Of a stretch of 64,000 nt of DNA, positions 25,748-37,732 are shown piece by piece. How positions within the stretch are numbered: the stretch's first letter is position 1; every line of letters starts with the position of its first letter. Under the pieces are notes generated by a model. It had not been told where the DNA came from and ran no database searches. It worked only from the letters and a program-made list of their open reading frames with translations. A program made the position numbers and the translations under genes. This DNA comes from Calycina herbarum. Taxonomy: Eukaryota; Ascomycota; Leotiomycetes; Helotiales; Pezizellaceae. The stretch lies in assembly GCA_001414485.1 (NCBI GenBank), contig LLEY01000116.1, positions 1 to 64,000 of the forward strand, read 5' to 3'.

Positions 25748-26529
25748 CTTGCTCGACGCTTTCTCCCCTCCACGAATAATTGCGAGTAGGTCCCCTCTTG
25801 TGCCCAAAGTCCGAGTAGTTTTTAAAGCTTCGGTCGAGGTCCTGGATATTTCAATTGCTTTTCCGTCCGCGCAATGCTGCTGTGAAAAGAAAGCCCCACG
25901 TAGGGGGAAACGGTTGTTGAATCACGACAAACTCATGTCATAAAAGTCCGTATGAAATACACGAGTATGTAATTGTAAAGGTACAAAGGAAGGTCTCGAA
26001 GAGGTAGGTATGCAGAGAAAAAGAAGAAAATTGTACAACGTGGGGAGTAAAGAGTATCGCGACGGTTTCTTTTGCGGGAGACGCGATGTGGTTTCCGGGG
26101 CTCTTTTCCGAAGTGCCGATGTCACAATTCCGGGAGCTTGGGTAGTAGAGATGACGAAATTTGAGATGGAAAAATAATTAGTTCAAGAAGGTTGTAGTTG
26201 ATTTTATTGTGTTAGATTAGTTTGAACTTGTAACTTTACTAAATAAGACTCGTTGCCTACTAGTACGAGTAGTTTGCGACCAAAACAACCTCTTCTGAGA
26301 ACCGAATAGCATTTCAAAGGAAACCCGCTCCCGTATAACAAATAAGAAAATCGAGGCTTATACTACACGTATGCTGTTCCGAGCATTTTTCTTCAATTCC
26401 AGGTTCCCTTTCCATATAATGGATCTTCGTCTCATGTCCACAGAAGCCCCCCTCCCAATGCAAGTTATCCCCTGCCCCGTCTTTCCACCCATATCCTCTC
26501 GTCCTGTTATCCCTCCTCCCTCTTCTCCC
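25748..26529. other. Intergenic between gpi13 and vps68
   Basis: Promoter region of gpi13 and 3' region of vps68. AT-rich at 26160-26260. A pyrimidine-rich block lies at 26400-26530. No gene recognised. Confidence 0.5.
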
Positions 26530-27321
26530 TCATAGCGACAAATTGTAAGAATACTCATCCTCCATATTCTGACTAACCCAAAGCACGACCGAGCTACAAA
26601 ATCAATTAGCATTACTCCTCTCTCCCCAGTCCCCCTCCCCTTCCCCCTCACAAGAATCACTCACCTCAACATAACAAGCCCATTAGCGAGCACATTAGCA
26701 ACCCCCATATAAAGCGTCGGCCAAACCGCCCCAGCAACAATATACTTCAACACAAGCACTGTAACACCCCCCGCCATTCCACCCGCCAAACTCGCAAAGC
26801 CAAGGAACAGCACAACCCTAGCCTTCCACGCAACCCCCGAGCCAGAGTAGGAAAAGGAATCCGCGGAGAGTCTTGTCTTCTCGATCGAATTGATGATCAG
26901 CATGCCTAGGGAGGAGAAGATGAGGGGAAGCCAGTCGATGAAGCGGATGTGGATGGGCGGGTCGGAACCGTTGAGGGGGGAGTGGGAGAAGACCGAGGCA
27001 TCGAGGAGGACGAAGAAGGCGAGGGAGAACTACGGTGATGGGTGGGTTAGCATAGGTAATTTTGGAGATTGTAGGGATATGAGGGTGCGTATTCGAGGCT
27101 GAGAGGTATAGATGGCGGGGGAACCTCCATCAACGCTCCCCTCCAAAACCACCTCCGCGCCCCAACCGTATCGCATCACCATCCGTAACCTCTCATACTT
27201 AAGACAAGAGGGTAAAGAGTGAACCTACCAAAGCGCCAGCTCCGTAAACTCCAGCACTCCTAGCCATGGAGCTATTCATCCATTCCGGCTTTCTGAACTT
27301 CCAAAGGCGTTCCTCTGACAT
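26530..27321 (-). CDS. vps68: Vps68 / TMEM50-like vacuolar sorting membrane protein
   Basis: Three exons (27229-27321, 26665-27029, 26530-26593) give 173 residues. Four hydrophobic helices are visible (from FSLAFFVLLDASVFS, DWLPLIFSSLGMLIINSIEK, VVLFLGFASLAGGMAGG, and the GVANVLANGLVMLSSVVLWVS region), with the conserved SIEKTRLSADSFSYSGSG loop and terminal NMEDEYSYNLSL. The yeast protein acts with Vps55 in late endosome to vacuole transport. All splice sites are canonical. The second exon end and third exon rebuild SSVVLWVSQ, which fixes the last intron. Confidence 0.95.
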
Positions 27322-28493
27322 CGTGTCGGGTATGCTTATTCTTTCGTATCCTATTCCTCAGATGATTCCTCGTACTTCAGTAATTGTAGATAGCCGGTTG
27401 AGAAGTCGTTAGTTGTATTGTGTTGATCGGCGCAAGTGGGTTGATGTGGTCTTGCTGTCTCGAAGCTATCCGCTGGGAAGGCTGGGTGACGACGCTCGGA
27501 TCACGTGCGGAAGAGCCTCGTCCAATCTGCGACATCAAGTATTGGACGCTTCATAAGTCATATTGGTACTTGAAAGTCACAATAAGGCTTGAATAATTAA
27601 CTTCTTCACATTCAAAATAGAAAGTTCAGTTCTTAGTATGTGCCATGTATTTCAGTAGCAATCTATCACTCTCATTACTACCTACCAACATTTCCCCCTC
27701 ACTCCTCCCCATTCGCTCGCAATCAATCAAAACCTCTTCCCAAATACGCCCCTCATCAATTGAGAGTTCCAAAAAGACCCTGTTTGAGAAAAAACGAAGT
27801 AACACATATAGAGGGGGCCGCAGGTATCTCATCAACCTCAATTCCCAAAGCGAATCCCCATGCTTCATCTCATGTACATACAAGTCTCCACCCCATCCAT
27901 TCACCCACTCACTCCCTCCAACTCGCCTCCTCCCCTTTGGATTCTCTCCAGAATAGGAAACAAGAAAGAAGAACCGGGAAACGAGAAAAGACAAACACAA
28001 TTCGGACCCCAACCACCCCGCGAATTTAATTGTACAATTATGGAGGTCTTTCGGCAAAAAGCGCCCACCACAAAGCAAGAACAACCTGCAAGAAAGCAAA
28101 AAAAAAAAAAAGGAGGCACAAAGTGCAAAAATGGGGGCCGAGCTATGCGGATGCAGCCTAACCTGCGGCTTCGAGAATAAAAAAAGGATTTCGAGCATAA
28201 AAATGAGGCTTCGGATTCTTGTGCAAGACCCCTTCTTCCCCTTCATATATGCGCTAATAGGAATTCAATTACGCCTCATCTGATAAAAGCAAAGATGTAG
28301 GCTTGCCATTCGTGTTGCTGAGAAAGATGACAGAATAGACAAAAAGTAAACCACCCAATGCAATTGCGTCGAGCCATTTCATTATGCCAGATGTTTTTCT
28401 CTGGGAGACAAATTCTTCCCAAATAATATACGCGCCGGTAACGCCTCGATCCGTGTGCTGAATGCGTTATCTGTAGGAAAACAGGCCAAATTC
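27322..28493. other. Intergenic between vps68 and knr4
   Basis: Contains AC-rich open frames at 27640-28180 on both strands without family features and an A-run at 28098-28110. It probably comprises the vps68 promoter and the knr4 3' untranslated region. Confidence 0.5.
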
Positions 28494-30299
28494 TTATATT
28501 TCAATCGTCTTCATCGTTGTATCATCCTCTACTTCTGGCTTCTTTGCAATGCCATTCGTGACCCCGAGACCGGTAGTATTAGCCTCGCCACTCTTCGTAT
28601 TCTCCTTATCAGAACTTGGTACTGGAGAACCAGGAAGTAAGGAGTCCGTATTCTTTCCCTTTGCGTCCTCGCTAGGTCTTGGTGTTTCGACCTCGACCAA
28701 TTTCTCCACTGGTAAATTCGATGTCTTGATCTTTGAAGGTCCTGCTGCGCTCTCTTCAGTCACTCTGGCTAGAGGACTCGACTTTCCATAATTTGGTCGG
28801 TTTGGACTTGAGACTGGCGAGGCCCCGCTGAATCGCTGCATTGAACGACCGCGAGGTTCTCCTCCTACCTCAGCTGTAGGACTGGCATATGGTGAGGCAC
28901 CTGGTGATCCGCCTGACGGACCAGCTCCCTGTGGCACTACTGACCGGCGTTTGTTCATTCCCCGACGTCCGTACTTTTGGTCCATTCTCCATCTCAAGAT
29001 ATCCAAGTACCCAGGTTCGACCTTGCCACTCTTGAATTCTCTCAATTTCAATTCATTGGTCTCTTCATCCACAAACCATTTGCCGCTTCCTAAATCATCC
29101 GCGACCGTAGCCAGGAAGGCAGACCATGAGCGAGCGACCACATATTTGCAATCATAATCCCGTCCAAATAGAATGACCTGTCCCCATTTTCCAGCAGGAC
29201 CAGGTGCCAAATCAACCGCCAAATTATTTCCACCCCAATCACGAACCATAGGAATCCAGGCAGGATGAGCGTAGACCTTTTGAATAGCATTAGGAGGTTG
29301 TGAGTCTTGACGAGCAAGGAGTTCTTGTCTCCAGTGAGGGTTTCCGGGTTGTTGAGGTGGGGGTTTCGAAGAGGAAGAAGAGCTACCGCCGAAAGCTTTT
29401 AGTGGTGTTGCAGGTTTAAAGTTGACTGGTTGACTGAGATATTCCTGGTTGACTTTTTTCCAGTTTTCCCACTCTTGGACCATCTCTTCACAATCCAACA
29501 ACATACAGCCAAAGATGATACCAGTAGGAAGACCACCTCTTTCCTGTCCATCGTGGTGCTGTAATGACTCTCTTACCTCCATTGGGAGCGAGCAGTCCAA
29601 TTGATGTTCCAATTCATTTAAATCATTATTTGTGCATCCCTCACACAGTTGGTCAAACAGCTCCTCGTAATTCTCCTCGGCCCATCTATCAATTCGCTTC
29701 CACGAATGGCTTACAGGTGGTGGCGGAGGTAATCCTTCCTGGAATGCCTGCAATTGGATCTCGCCCGGGGTGACATTTTCAAAATTCTCATTTGTACTCG
29801 ATCTTTGGAGGGCGGTTTGTGATCTCATGCCAGGAGAGTATGGTGATGGCCCAGGGCTATGTGGCATACCTCCGGGGGAGCTTGGATAAGCGCCGCCGTT
29901 CAATGCCGAAGTTGAATGTCTTCCGGCCGAGTCTTCATAGTAGGGAGAACTGACATCTGCGCGGGATTCGGATGCAGTGGTCGCTACGGAGGTTAAAGGA
30001 GCATGTCGACTTTGTGCGAGTGGTACATGTTGGCCGGTTTGGTAGGGAGAGTCGTAGGAAGAGTCTGTTTACTCGGTCAGATCGCGCCAAGTTTAGATGG
30101 GGTATCAACCAAACACACGTCGGTCATAACTGGTCATGGTGTGCCAGAACGACTTGAAGGCGGAACCGAATCTATTGGCATCATGATCGTTAGCAGGCAA
30201 ACATTGAGGGCCGAGATGATGGGAGAGATTGAGGGCGCGTTGCCAGTTGCGCAGGGAGGAGCCGCGAGAAAGGGGCAACGGGGGTACTCACGACGCCAT
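28494..30299 (-). CDS. smi1: Knr4/Smi1-type cell-wall synthesis regulator
   Basis: Three exons (30292-30299, 30119-30171, 28494-30064) give 543 residues. Exon 1 holds only eight coding bases (ATGGCGTC), and splicing produces the expected start MASFGSAFKSFWHTMTSYDR. The next intron has branch CTAAC-like and acceptor AATAG features. The globular SMI1/KNR4 domain spans roughly residues 140-360 with ELEHQLDCSLPMEVRES, GIIFGCMLLDCEEMVQEW, WIPMVRDWGGNNLAVDL and DYDCKYVVARSW. Both tails are Pro/Ser-rich and probably disordered. In yeast the protein links cell-integrity signalling to beta-glucan and chitin synthesis at growth sites. Confidence 0.94.
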
Positions 30300-30675
30300 G
30301 CCTGGCGATGATGCAGGAATGGCAGACACTTTGAATGTAGTCGGAGTGGGAATCTGCCGTGCTGGCTCGTTTGCAGATGTTGTCGAGAGGTGTCGGTGGT
30401 GTTAGCGGTGGAGGACCTCGTTCACGGGTGAGAGTGAGGGTAAAAAGAGCGTCGTTGGTGTTTTCCTGAGTTTGGAGAGTTGCACTCTTTCCTGACCCAG
30501 GTCGGGTTTGGTTGCCAAGGAAAATCGGATCCTTGGAGGGAGTGGGACTGGGACCTTGTCTTGTGTGCAGCGACAACCGTTGTGCAGCGCGCAGTGCAGC
30601 TTTGCGCTGTGTTGGTTGGCCTTTGGAGGTCCTGCGTGGATCTCTCGCGATGGACTCAATGGGCTCTCGTGAGCG

Positions 30676-30707
30676 ATCAGGTTATCAGGTTATCAGGTTA
30701 TCAGGTT
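30676..30707. repeat. Tandem repeat ATCAGGTT x4
   Basis: Four perfect 8-bp units in the upstream region of the knr4 gene. Confidence 0.9.
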
Positions 30708-31451
30708 CTTGTTTTGGCTGTTGTTCTCGTTTACGCTGCAAGAAGTGACACCAATGCTGCTCGCTCTAAAGGGTGTTAAAGGTGTTGCGATGGAATGGCT
30801 GTTCTGCAATATTAATGCCGCGAAAATGCCGGGACGAAGAGATCAAGGTTCCGTCTCTTGTGCCTGGCTGCTCGACGTGGATCCCTGGACGTGTGACGGA
30901 GGGCGCTGATGAGGTCAATCTTGGATGGCTTTAATGCCCGAATATCCGAATATCAAATTGGGCTTGAGAAAAGGTGAATGTGAGGCTCTAAGAATTGAAT
31001 GCTGACAATGATGACCGAGTTTATCTGAATAGTAGTTGTTGGATGGGAATAGACATCGTGAGCGAGGGTAGGTAGCATTTGTGAATGTTCGGTACCTTCC
31101 AACCCTCAAGAAGGATCAAGAAACACACAGCAGGAAGGAGTCTTCATGAACTCTACAATACCGAGAGCCAAATTCTATTTCCGACTCCCGCTCCCTCTAC
31201 CGTATCCCTACGCAAGCCATCTAATCGGTGTGCTAAGAAATACTCAAAGTCTGATGTGCAGGCTTAGACGCAGTAAGCATCTGGGGATGGCACTAGTAAT
31301 ATAATAATAGGCTTAATCGACTAATAACATTGACGTCGTTGAATTGCCTGAAATTTCGCCACGGGCCCTGACTTGATTTCCCGCGTTACATTGCATAGGG
31401 GTCCCCCTTTTCGACAGACGTCACCGCCCCTTTCTGACAACGTGCTGTCTG

Positions 31452-31566
31452 TACCTATGTACTCTCCCCCCCCCTTAAGTAAATGTAGAGTGCACAGACA
31501 TTTAGTATGGCACAGCGGCCGTGCGCTTACATTTTATTAGGGGGGGGGAGAGTATCTGTGTACTCG
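31452..31566. repeat. MITE-like hairpin element with poly-C / poly-G arms
   Basis: Two inverted arms of about 40 bp enclose about 25 bp. The left arm has TACTCTCCCCCCCCC, then AAGTAAATGTA, then GTGCAC. The right arm reads as its imperfect complement: GTGCGC, TACATTTTATTA, GGGGGGGGGAGAGTA. It has no coding capacity. Short size and long terminal inverted repeats suggest a miniature transposable element. No clear target duplication was recognised. Confidence 0.65.
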
Positions 31567-32872
31567 CTCTTCCTCCTGAAACATATTTTGACAACAACTT
31601 CATGACATACATCCGTATATCTCACATCGTATAATTAAAAGTCTAACAACATAACCAATCGCAGACTGTACAATATACTGTACCGCAACCCACAAGGCTT
31701 AGCCAGCCTCCTCCTCCTCTTGACCGAGGCCAGTGCAATCTCCCTCACGTAAAACCTAAAACCCCAAACAAGCATGCAAACTGCAAGCAGAAAACGGTAC
31801 TAAATCCTCCCATAGCTCGCTCCTTTACACAGCTTCGGACCAATAAATCCTTTCCTTCACACACTATACGTTTCATTTCCTGTACTCGTATTTGCATTGT
31901 ACAATCGGGATTCTCTCGAGATGATTGAAATCCTGCCGCTTGAAATCCTGCCGCAGCCCGATGCCCAATTTTTTAAAATACACCGCTGCGGAGGCACTTT
32001 CCAAAACACAATCTTTTCCATTCTCTAAATTCACAAAAACACATCTAGAACTCTGAAACAATCCAGACTCACAAACCCTCCCCATAAAAATACCTGAATT
32101 CCATCACATTTCCCTCATCGCAAGCACGCAAGACACCCAGCTACCCGGACATCTGAAACACAAAATTTCCGATTTGAATTTCGGCTTCCATCTTTTCCTC
32201 GCCTCTTCTGCATCTCGCTCCGAGAACCAACCCTATAATTAAATGGAAAATCTTGACTCCAAATGTCACAGGGTAAGACACCCCATATCCAAATGACAAT
32301 TGAGTTCGCCACTCTAGCTAGAAGAAAAGAAGCCAACCAGAAACCAGCCTCATCCTCGGAAGAGACCTGCATTTCGCTCATCGGTGCAACCGTTACAAAA
32401 TACGCCACATACGCACCTTACCAAAAAAATCCCACCTGCGTTCCCTTCCGCTACACTCTATTTATAGAAACAAACACAACACAACTAACCCGCGTATACC
32501 CTGTTGTAGGAACCCACAACATTCCCCCACTTCAACAATCAAACTCTCAAGTGAAAGAAACAGATCTATACACGTGCATCGAGAACTTGAGAGGTGTAAC
32601 AAAAAATACCGTTTAAGAAACCCAGCCAAGGAATCTAAGAGATATCCAAGAGATGCCAAACAAGAAGGAACACATGGCATTTTCAAAGCAAGCTTTACCA
32701 CCAAGGTAAGCTTATATTTATATCCTCCCTCAAAACAGGGAAAACGCCATCCCATGCATCACAAAAAATCGCACACTCGCTCCATGCACAAGAAAAACAG
32801 CAAAAAAAAGAGGAAGAGTAAAAAACACACATTAACATGCACACCCTCATCTAATCAATCTATCCCCTCCCC

Positions 32873-35800
32873 CTAACTCTGCCACATATGCTCACTCAAC
32901 TGCAAAAGATGTTCCCCCATCCCCCTCTTAGCCACCGTACTAATCCCCCGCTCCGGACTACAAACCTGCTCACTATAACAAAGCTCCACCAGACACTTCA
33001 ACTCATCATAGCTAAACTTCTCCGCCTTGCCCTCCCCCGCACTAGCATATTTGATCACAGCATCTGCTCCCTCCGTGAAGAGGTCGAAAAACTTCGCGCT
33101 ACGGTCGAGACTAACATCCTTCTCAATATTCTTAAGATTCTGTTGTAAAACCAGAATATTAAGTTGCATCCGTCCACACCCATGCGCGTTCATAGCTTTC
33201 ACCATACCCGCGTTTGTGACGAGGAAGTTATCGATCAAAAGACCCAGTCCGGTGCGGACGAAGGATATCTCCTTGTCGCGGAGGAACCGGACGACGGTTT
33301 CCTCGTAGGAGGCGAGGTCAGCGTTGAGCGCAAGGATCTTGGGGTCAGGATCGTTGACGACTTGTTCGAGGAGATAGGGTGCCGAGTCGGGTGAGAGGGC
33401 GATGGTTAGGGCGTGGATAATTTGGCACCGGATTTCCATGTGCAGGGTCAACAGGACTGTGCCTGCTAGTTCTTGGTAGGAGGATACGATTGAGTCGAAA
33501 GCCCTAGATAAGTTAGTAATTGCTTCTTCAAGTGGTGGACTAGAGATGACTTACACTACAGTCTCTTGGGTCATTGGTAGGTAGACTGGTTCTTGGTTGT
33601 CTTGTAGTGTCGATGGGTCATTTAGGAGAGTCCATCGCCTGTTTGCTGGTTTCTGCATCGATGTTCGGGAGGAATCTGTGTCATTACGGGTGATATGACG
33701 AAGTTGATCTACCTTGATCGCAAGCCATTTCATACTGGTGTAGAGTATACATAGAGAAGAAATGGTTTCCCGATCCAAGATGATATCGTCGAGTCGCATT
33801 GGATTTTCGTTGGTTTGCAGGATAAGGAGACCAGATTCCTTCTCTAATAAGTGTTCATCGTCGCCTTCCGATGTCCACATTTTCTTCATCGTATCATGGA
33901 TCTCTCCGGGCCCAGTTGCAAGCAAAGCAGACAGCTTCATTGAAGGACCTTCTGTATCTTGGACTCGAGAGACTAATGACTTGAACCAATCGCAGCAACG
34001 ATCGTAGTATCTCATCATTTGAGTTATAATGAGCTGACTCAGAGCTTGATCATGAGGAATGGTATCCAACATCTTACAGAATGCAGTGATGAGAGAAAAG
34101 AACGCCGAGGTTCCCTTGAAAATCGGTCTCCTGGCAACATTCGTCCATTGTGGATCTTGTTGAAATGAATCCGACTCCTCAAACACAGAATCGCTTAGTT
34201 TTCCTAACGTCTCATCCAATTGAGGAAGAAAGACGTTGACAAGAAAATTGTCGAGGAAGGAAGTCAGAGTACTCGTCACAAGATCTGATCCGGGAGGAAC
34301 AATATTCTTCAGCCTTTGTAAAAACCCGAGCGTGGGAGGTAATAGCAAGCTCATATTGAAAACACTGGGTTCTACCAGCGATTTATGCGCCCCAATTCCT
34401 CCTGATTTGTCGTTGAATGCATTTGCTTGTCGTGACCCATTTCGTCCAATCATGTTATCCTTCGGAGGAAGCTTCTTTCCATCCGTGCCTTGTTTAGACA
34501 TGAGCCCAGGGACTGCTGCCCGAATAATTCCTTCCAGGTCCTGGTATTCAATAGTCATTTGGACAGACTTCGAATCTGCATCTGAGAATTGAAATAGCTG
34601 TTCTCGGTTTGAGTTCATTTTCGATGCTCCTGGTTTTGGAGCAGAATCGAATTGGTAGATGTCTGCGTCAGTTGTGACATAGTTGTGTAGTAATGATCGG
34701 ATCTCATTTTGGTATAAATTCCAAAGTTCCCTGAAGCCGCCCAAAAGAACGGATTGGTTTTTTGATCCACCTTCTCGACGAACAACTGCTTTTACGGATT
34801 CATGGAAGACGCGGTGACTTTCCGCAATAGATTCGAATTTGGCGTACAAGGTCCATAGAAGGTCGTAAATGACATCAGCGCGTATGCTATTCTCCCTGCT
34901 CCCATACGCTTGATTGCCTTGGGAATTTGATATGCCGCCTCTGAGAGAGCTTGGGTGTTTCTGGTCAACTTCTATGTTTGTCTCGTTGACAATGCCAAAT
35001 AGTTCAACAGGAAGTCGCTGCTTGATGGTATTCACGGCAGCCTCGAGATGACCCAATTTGTTCAATGCCTCCACCAATAACACAATATAGTAAAAGGTAT
35101 CTGCTTCTGGATTCCTCGATGGTTCTTCCGTCATGGGTTGTGTCATGTCCATCGTATCCAGTACCTCGTAAAAGGGCCGTATAGAAGATTTCGCATCCAT
35201 TTGTGCTTTACCAACGCCGCCTTGGTCCTTTGCGAGTATCTGCCATCGTTCTTGACAGTATGGGGATTTGAGGTATAGATGATCATGGAGTTCTTCGACC
35301 AGAATATCCGTCAATGCCGTTTCCTGGTTTGCAAGGTAGCTCCTCAATTCGCTCAACGCCCCGATTTCATCCAATGCTGGTGCCCGTATCCGCCGTAATG
35401 CATTTTGTAATACGTCGACCGCAGTCAAAAATCGTTTCTCTGATATTCGTGCCTCCAGTTGATCTGGCACAAGCCTCAGCTCCTCGATTTCTGCGAGAGT
35501 ATGTAACAATTCGTCATATGTATTCGAGGAAGATGCCAACTTCCGTAGTTCCGGATCTGATGTCGCAAGACTCGTTTTGGATTGGGCCAAAGATTCCTTC
35601 AACGTTCGGACTCGTTTCTGCGAAGCTTGAATACTGGATTGGATCTTGTGAAAGGTACCAATCGAACTGTTGAAGCCCTGATGATATTCGTGTACGATAG
35701 CCTTTAAAGAATCCTGGAGGTATCTATGAGTGCTTTCGAATTCCCTATACTCATGCGCCCTCCCAACAGAGCTCGTATCTAGTAATTGTAGAGCTACGTG

Positions 35801-36109
35801 GACCGGCACACATTCGTTCTGGCACATAGCCGGCCATGATTCCTTTATATGTTCGAGGGCCTTGCCAATCTCCTTCTCGGCGCTGCTTTCTGGTGCTGAT
35901 CGCTGAGGTCGTGAACGCGCGGATCGTGCTGCTGGAGGAGGGTTTGTTGCTAGTGGGGGAGGACTGAATTGTTCTTCGTATGGCGCGCCATATGGATCGT
36001 AATCTTCACTCCCAGGTGGAAGACCGAAGCCTATCGGTGCCCCAAAATCATTTCCATTGCCATTCGTGTAAGGAGCGTCTTCGTAGCCCCCATAGCCGTT
36101 CCGGGCCAT
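32873..36109 (-). CDS. sec8: Exocyst complex subunit Sec8
   Basis: Two exons (33555-36109, 32873-33503) encode 1061 residues, the normal length for fungal Sec8. The intron (donor GTAAGT, acceptor ATCTAG) lies near residue 852 and joins TQETVV to AFDSIVSSYQELAG. The N-terminus is a Gly/Pro/Asn-rich tail, then the conserved Sec8 start (EKEIGKALEHIKESWPAM, ECVPVHVALQLLDTSS) and a coiled-coil stretch (residues about 160-290). The rest is helical rod. Sec8 is part of the octameric exocyst that tethers secretory vesicles to the plasma membrane at hyphal tips. No domain is missing. Confidence 0.97.
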
Positions 36110-36869
36110 GTCCTCCTAATAATCGCAATCGCGTGGGTGATCTCGTAATATCGGAGCCATGCGCAGATATCGTAGAGGTGAGGTGAGAGGTTGTTCGTGA
36201 TTTATTTCGTGGGTATTTGTTCTTGGTGTTGTCGCTGCTGTTCTGATACTCGATCCGAGCAAGGATCTAGAATAAGGGCCACGGGAGCTGCCGCACCGAC
36301 AGAGAACTTGTCGAGAAAGTGTTACAGCTTCAACGACGGAAACATGTATTAATGTTTCTTGATTAACTCGAATAGATTTACCAAAATGGCAGAAGGGAGA
36401 TGCTGACGACAACTGCTTATGTCGTCGTAAGGCCCCAGCTTAATGCATCCTTTGGAGGTATTTTCAAGCTGCAATCACCTAGCCAAATCAACATTCACTT
36501 AAATAAAACTCTGTACTACAAGGTAGAAGAATTAATTAATTAATTAAACCAATAAATCTTTGAGGGTATTCTCCGAGCCCGCTTGCACTGAACAAAATCA
36601 GCAAGTAGGTATATCTGTGAACATTACCGAAACTATTTCTTCAACCTTAAGCGGGTATCTGAATACCATTGCAAAGCCTGAATGGGTAGCTCTTGCCTTC
36701 GTGAGTAAAGCCGGAGAGTCCCCTCGGGATTCAGCTTCCTTGCGCAGAGAGTCCCACCTATCCACCCAATCACAGTCAACTGCTTGCAAAGAAGAGGGGT
36801 ACCCCACCTCCAATTGATTGAATGTATAAAATAATACAGCATTTCAATATCAAAACAACATCACTATAG
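36110..36869. other. Intergenic between sec8 and the tRNA gene
   Basis: Probable sec8 promoter. A (TTAA)-type AT tract lies at 36532-36547. Short open frames at 36560-36842 on both strands are unsupported. Confidence 0.5.
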
Positions 36870-36980
36870 GTTTTCGTGGCTCAGTTGGTTAGAGCGTTGG
36901 TCTCATATATACTCTATATGATTAGCTTGTTCACAAGTTAGGCCATCCAAAGGTCGTGAGTTCGAACCTCACCGAGAACA
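36870..36980 (+). tRNA. tRNA gene with intron, anticodon read as CAT (Met)
   Basis: The acceptor stem GTTTTCG pairs with CGAGAAC (one G-T pair), and the discriminator is A36980. The D arm is GCTC-AGTTGGTTA-GAGC and the T arm GTGAG-TTCGAAC-CTCAC. T36903 followed by CAT (36904-36906) gives a Met anticodon. About 38 nt of intron follows and contains TATATGA, complementary to TCATATA across the anticodon, as expected for the anticodon-intron helix that guides splicing. The anticodon stem closes with one T-T mismatch (TTGGT against TCCAA), so the exact intron borders and isotype carry some doubt. Internal A and B boxes are present. Confidence 0.85.
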
Positions 36981-36988
36981 AAAATATC

Positions 36989-36993
36989 TTTTT
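36989..36993 (+). terminator. RNA polymerase III terminator (T5)
   Basis: TTTTT lies nine bases after the tRNA 3' end. A second T5 run follows at 36999-37003. Confidence 0.75.
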
Positions 36994-37732
36994 GCATCTT
37001 TTTGGTGTTGTTTTGGTCCAAAAGGGCTGGAGTTTGGTTGAGACATCGTGGTTTGAAATTTTGAAATTTTTTTGCCATCACCAACCAAAAACCACCGCCA
37101 GAAAACAAGTGGAATTCGCTCGCTCTTAATTGCTTGAACACAGAAAACTGGAGCAATTGTGATCATTTGCCCTCGATTTATCGCACCGTCTCCAAAAGGC
37201 CCCGACACTTCAGCTGCATCGTTCTAGGCTATTTAGAACAATAAAATATATTGTGCCAGACGCATGGGACAATAGAGCACCTTGCCATGCATTTGTGGAA
37301 CAATCTAACAATCGTTCGAAGCAATAGCCAATGCGGTCGGTGTTGAGATTTAACTTAAGCGAGAGAAGCATATCTTTTCTATAATATCAGGAACCTTAGG
37401 ACAATGGAAGTTTCTGATAGTTTTGCATTACCCATTTGTTTTTCTAAGATACTTTGCAGTTTCTCCGTTTCGTGTTCCCACTTCATTTCAATTATGGCTA
37501 AGTCTCAATTCAGCCTCATTCCAAACCCTACTACTTTACGGGAACTAACCCGGCTGGAGGAACATTTGCTACCCAGAATCATATGACAGTTGATATTAAC
37601 TCGGCATCATTGGTTCCATTCTCTTTTAAGAAAGAGCTAGATTCCACGTCTTCGACATTTTTGTTTTTGGCGATCCCCTCTCTGTTTTACTTCACCGTTT
37701 TACATATTTTCAATTCCTAGATTTCCTTCACG
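36994..37732. other. Intergenic between the tRNA and the secreted-protein gene
   Basis: No supported gene. Contains the likely promoter of the downstream small secreted protein. Confidence 0.5.

Larger units (their letters stand above)
30300..32872. other. Long intergenic region between knr4 and sec8
   Basis: About 2.6 kb. It contains an octanucleotide repeat (30676-30707) and a hairpin element (31452-31566), both listed separately. Open frames at 32115-32876 on both strands are AC- or A-rich and unsupported. Confidence 0.5.
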
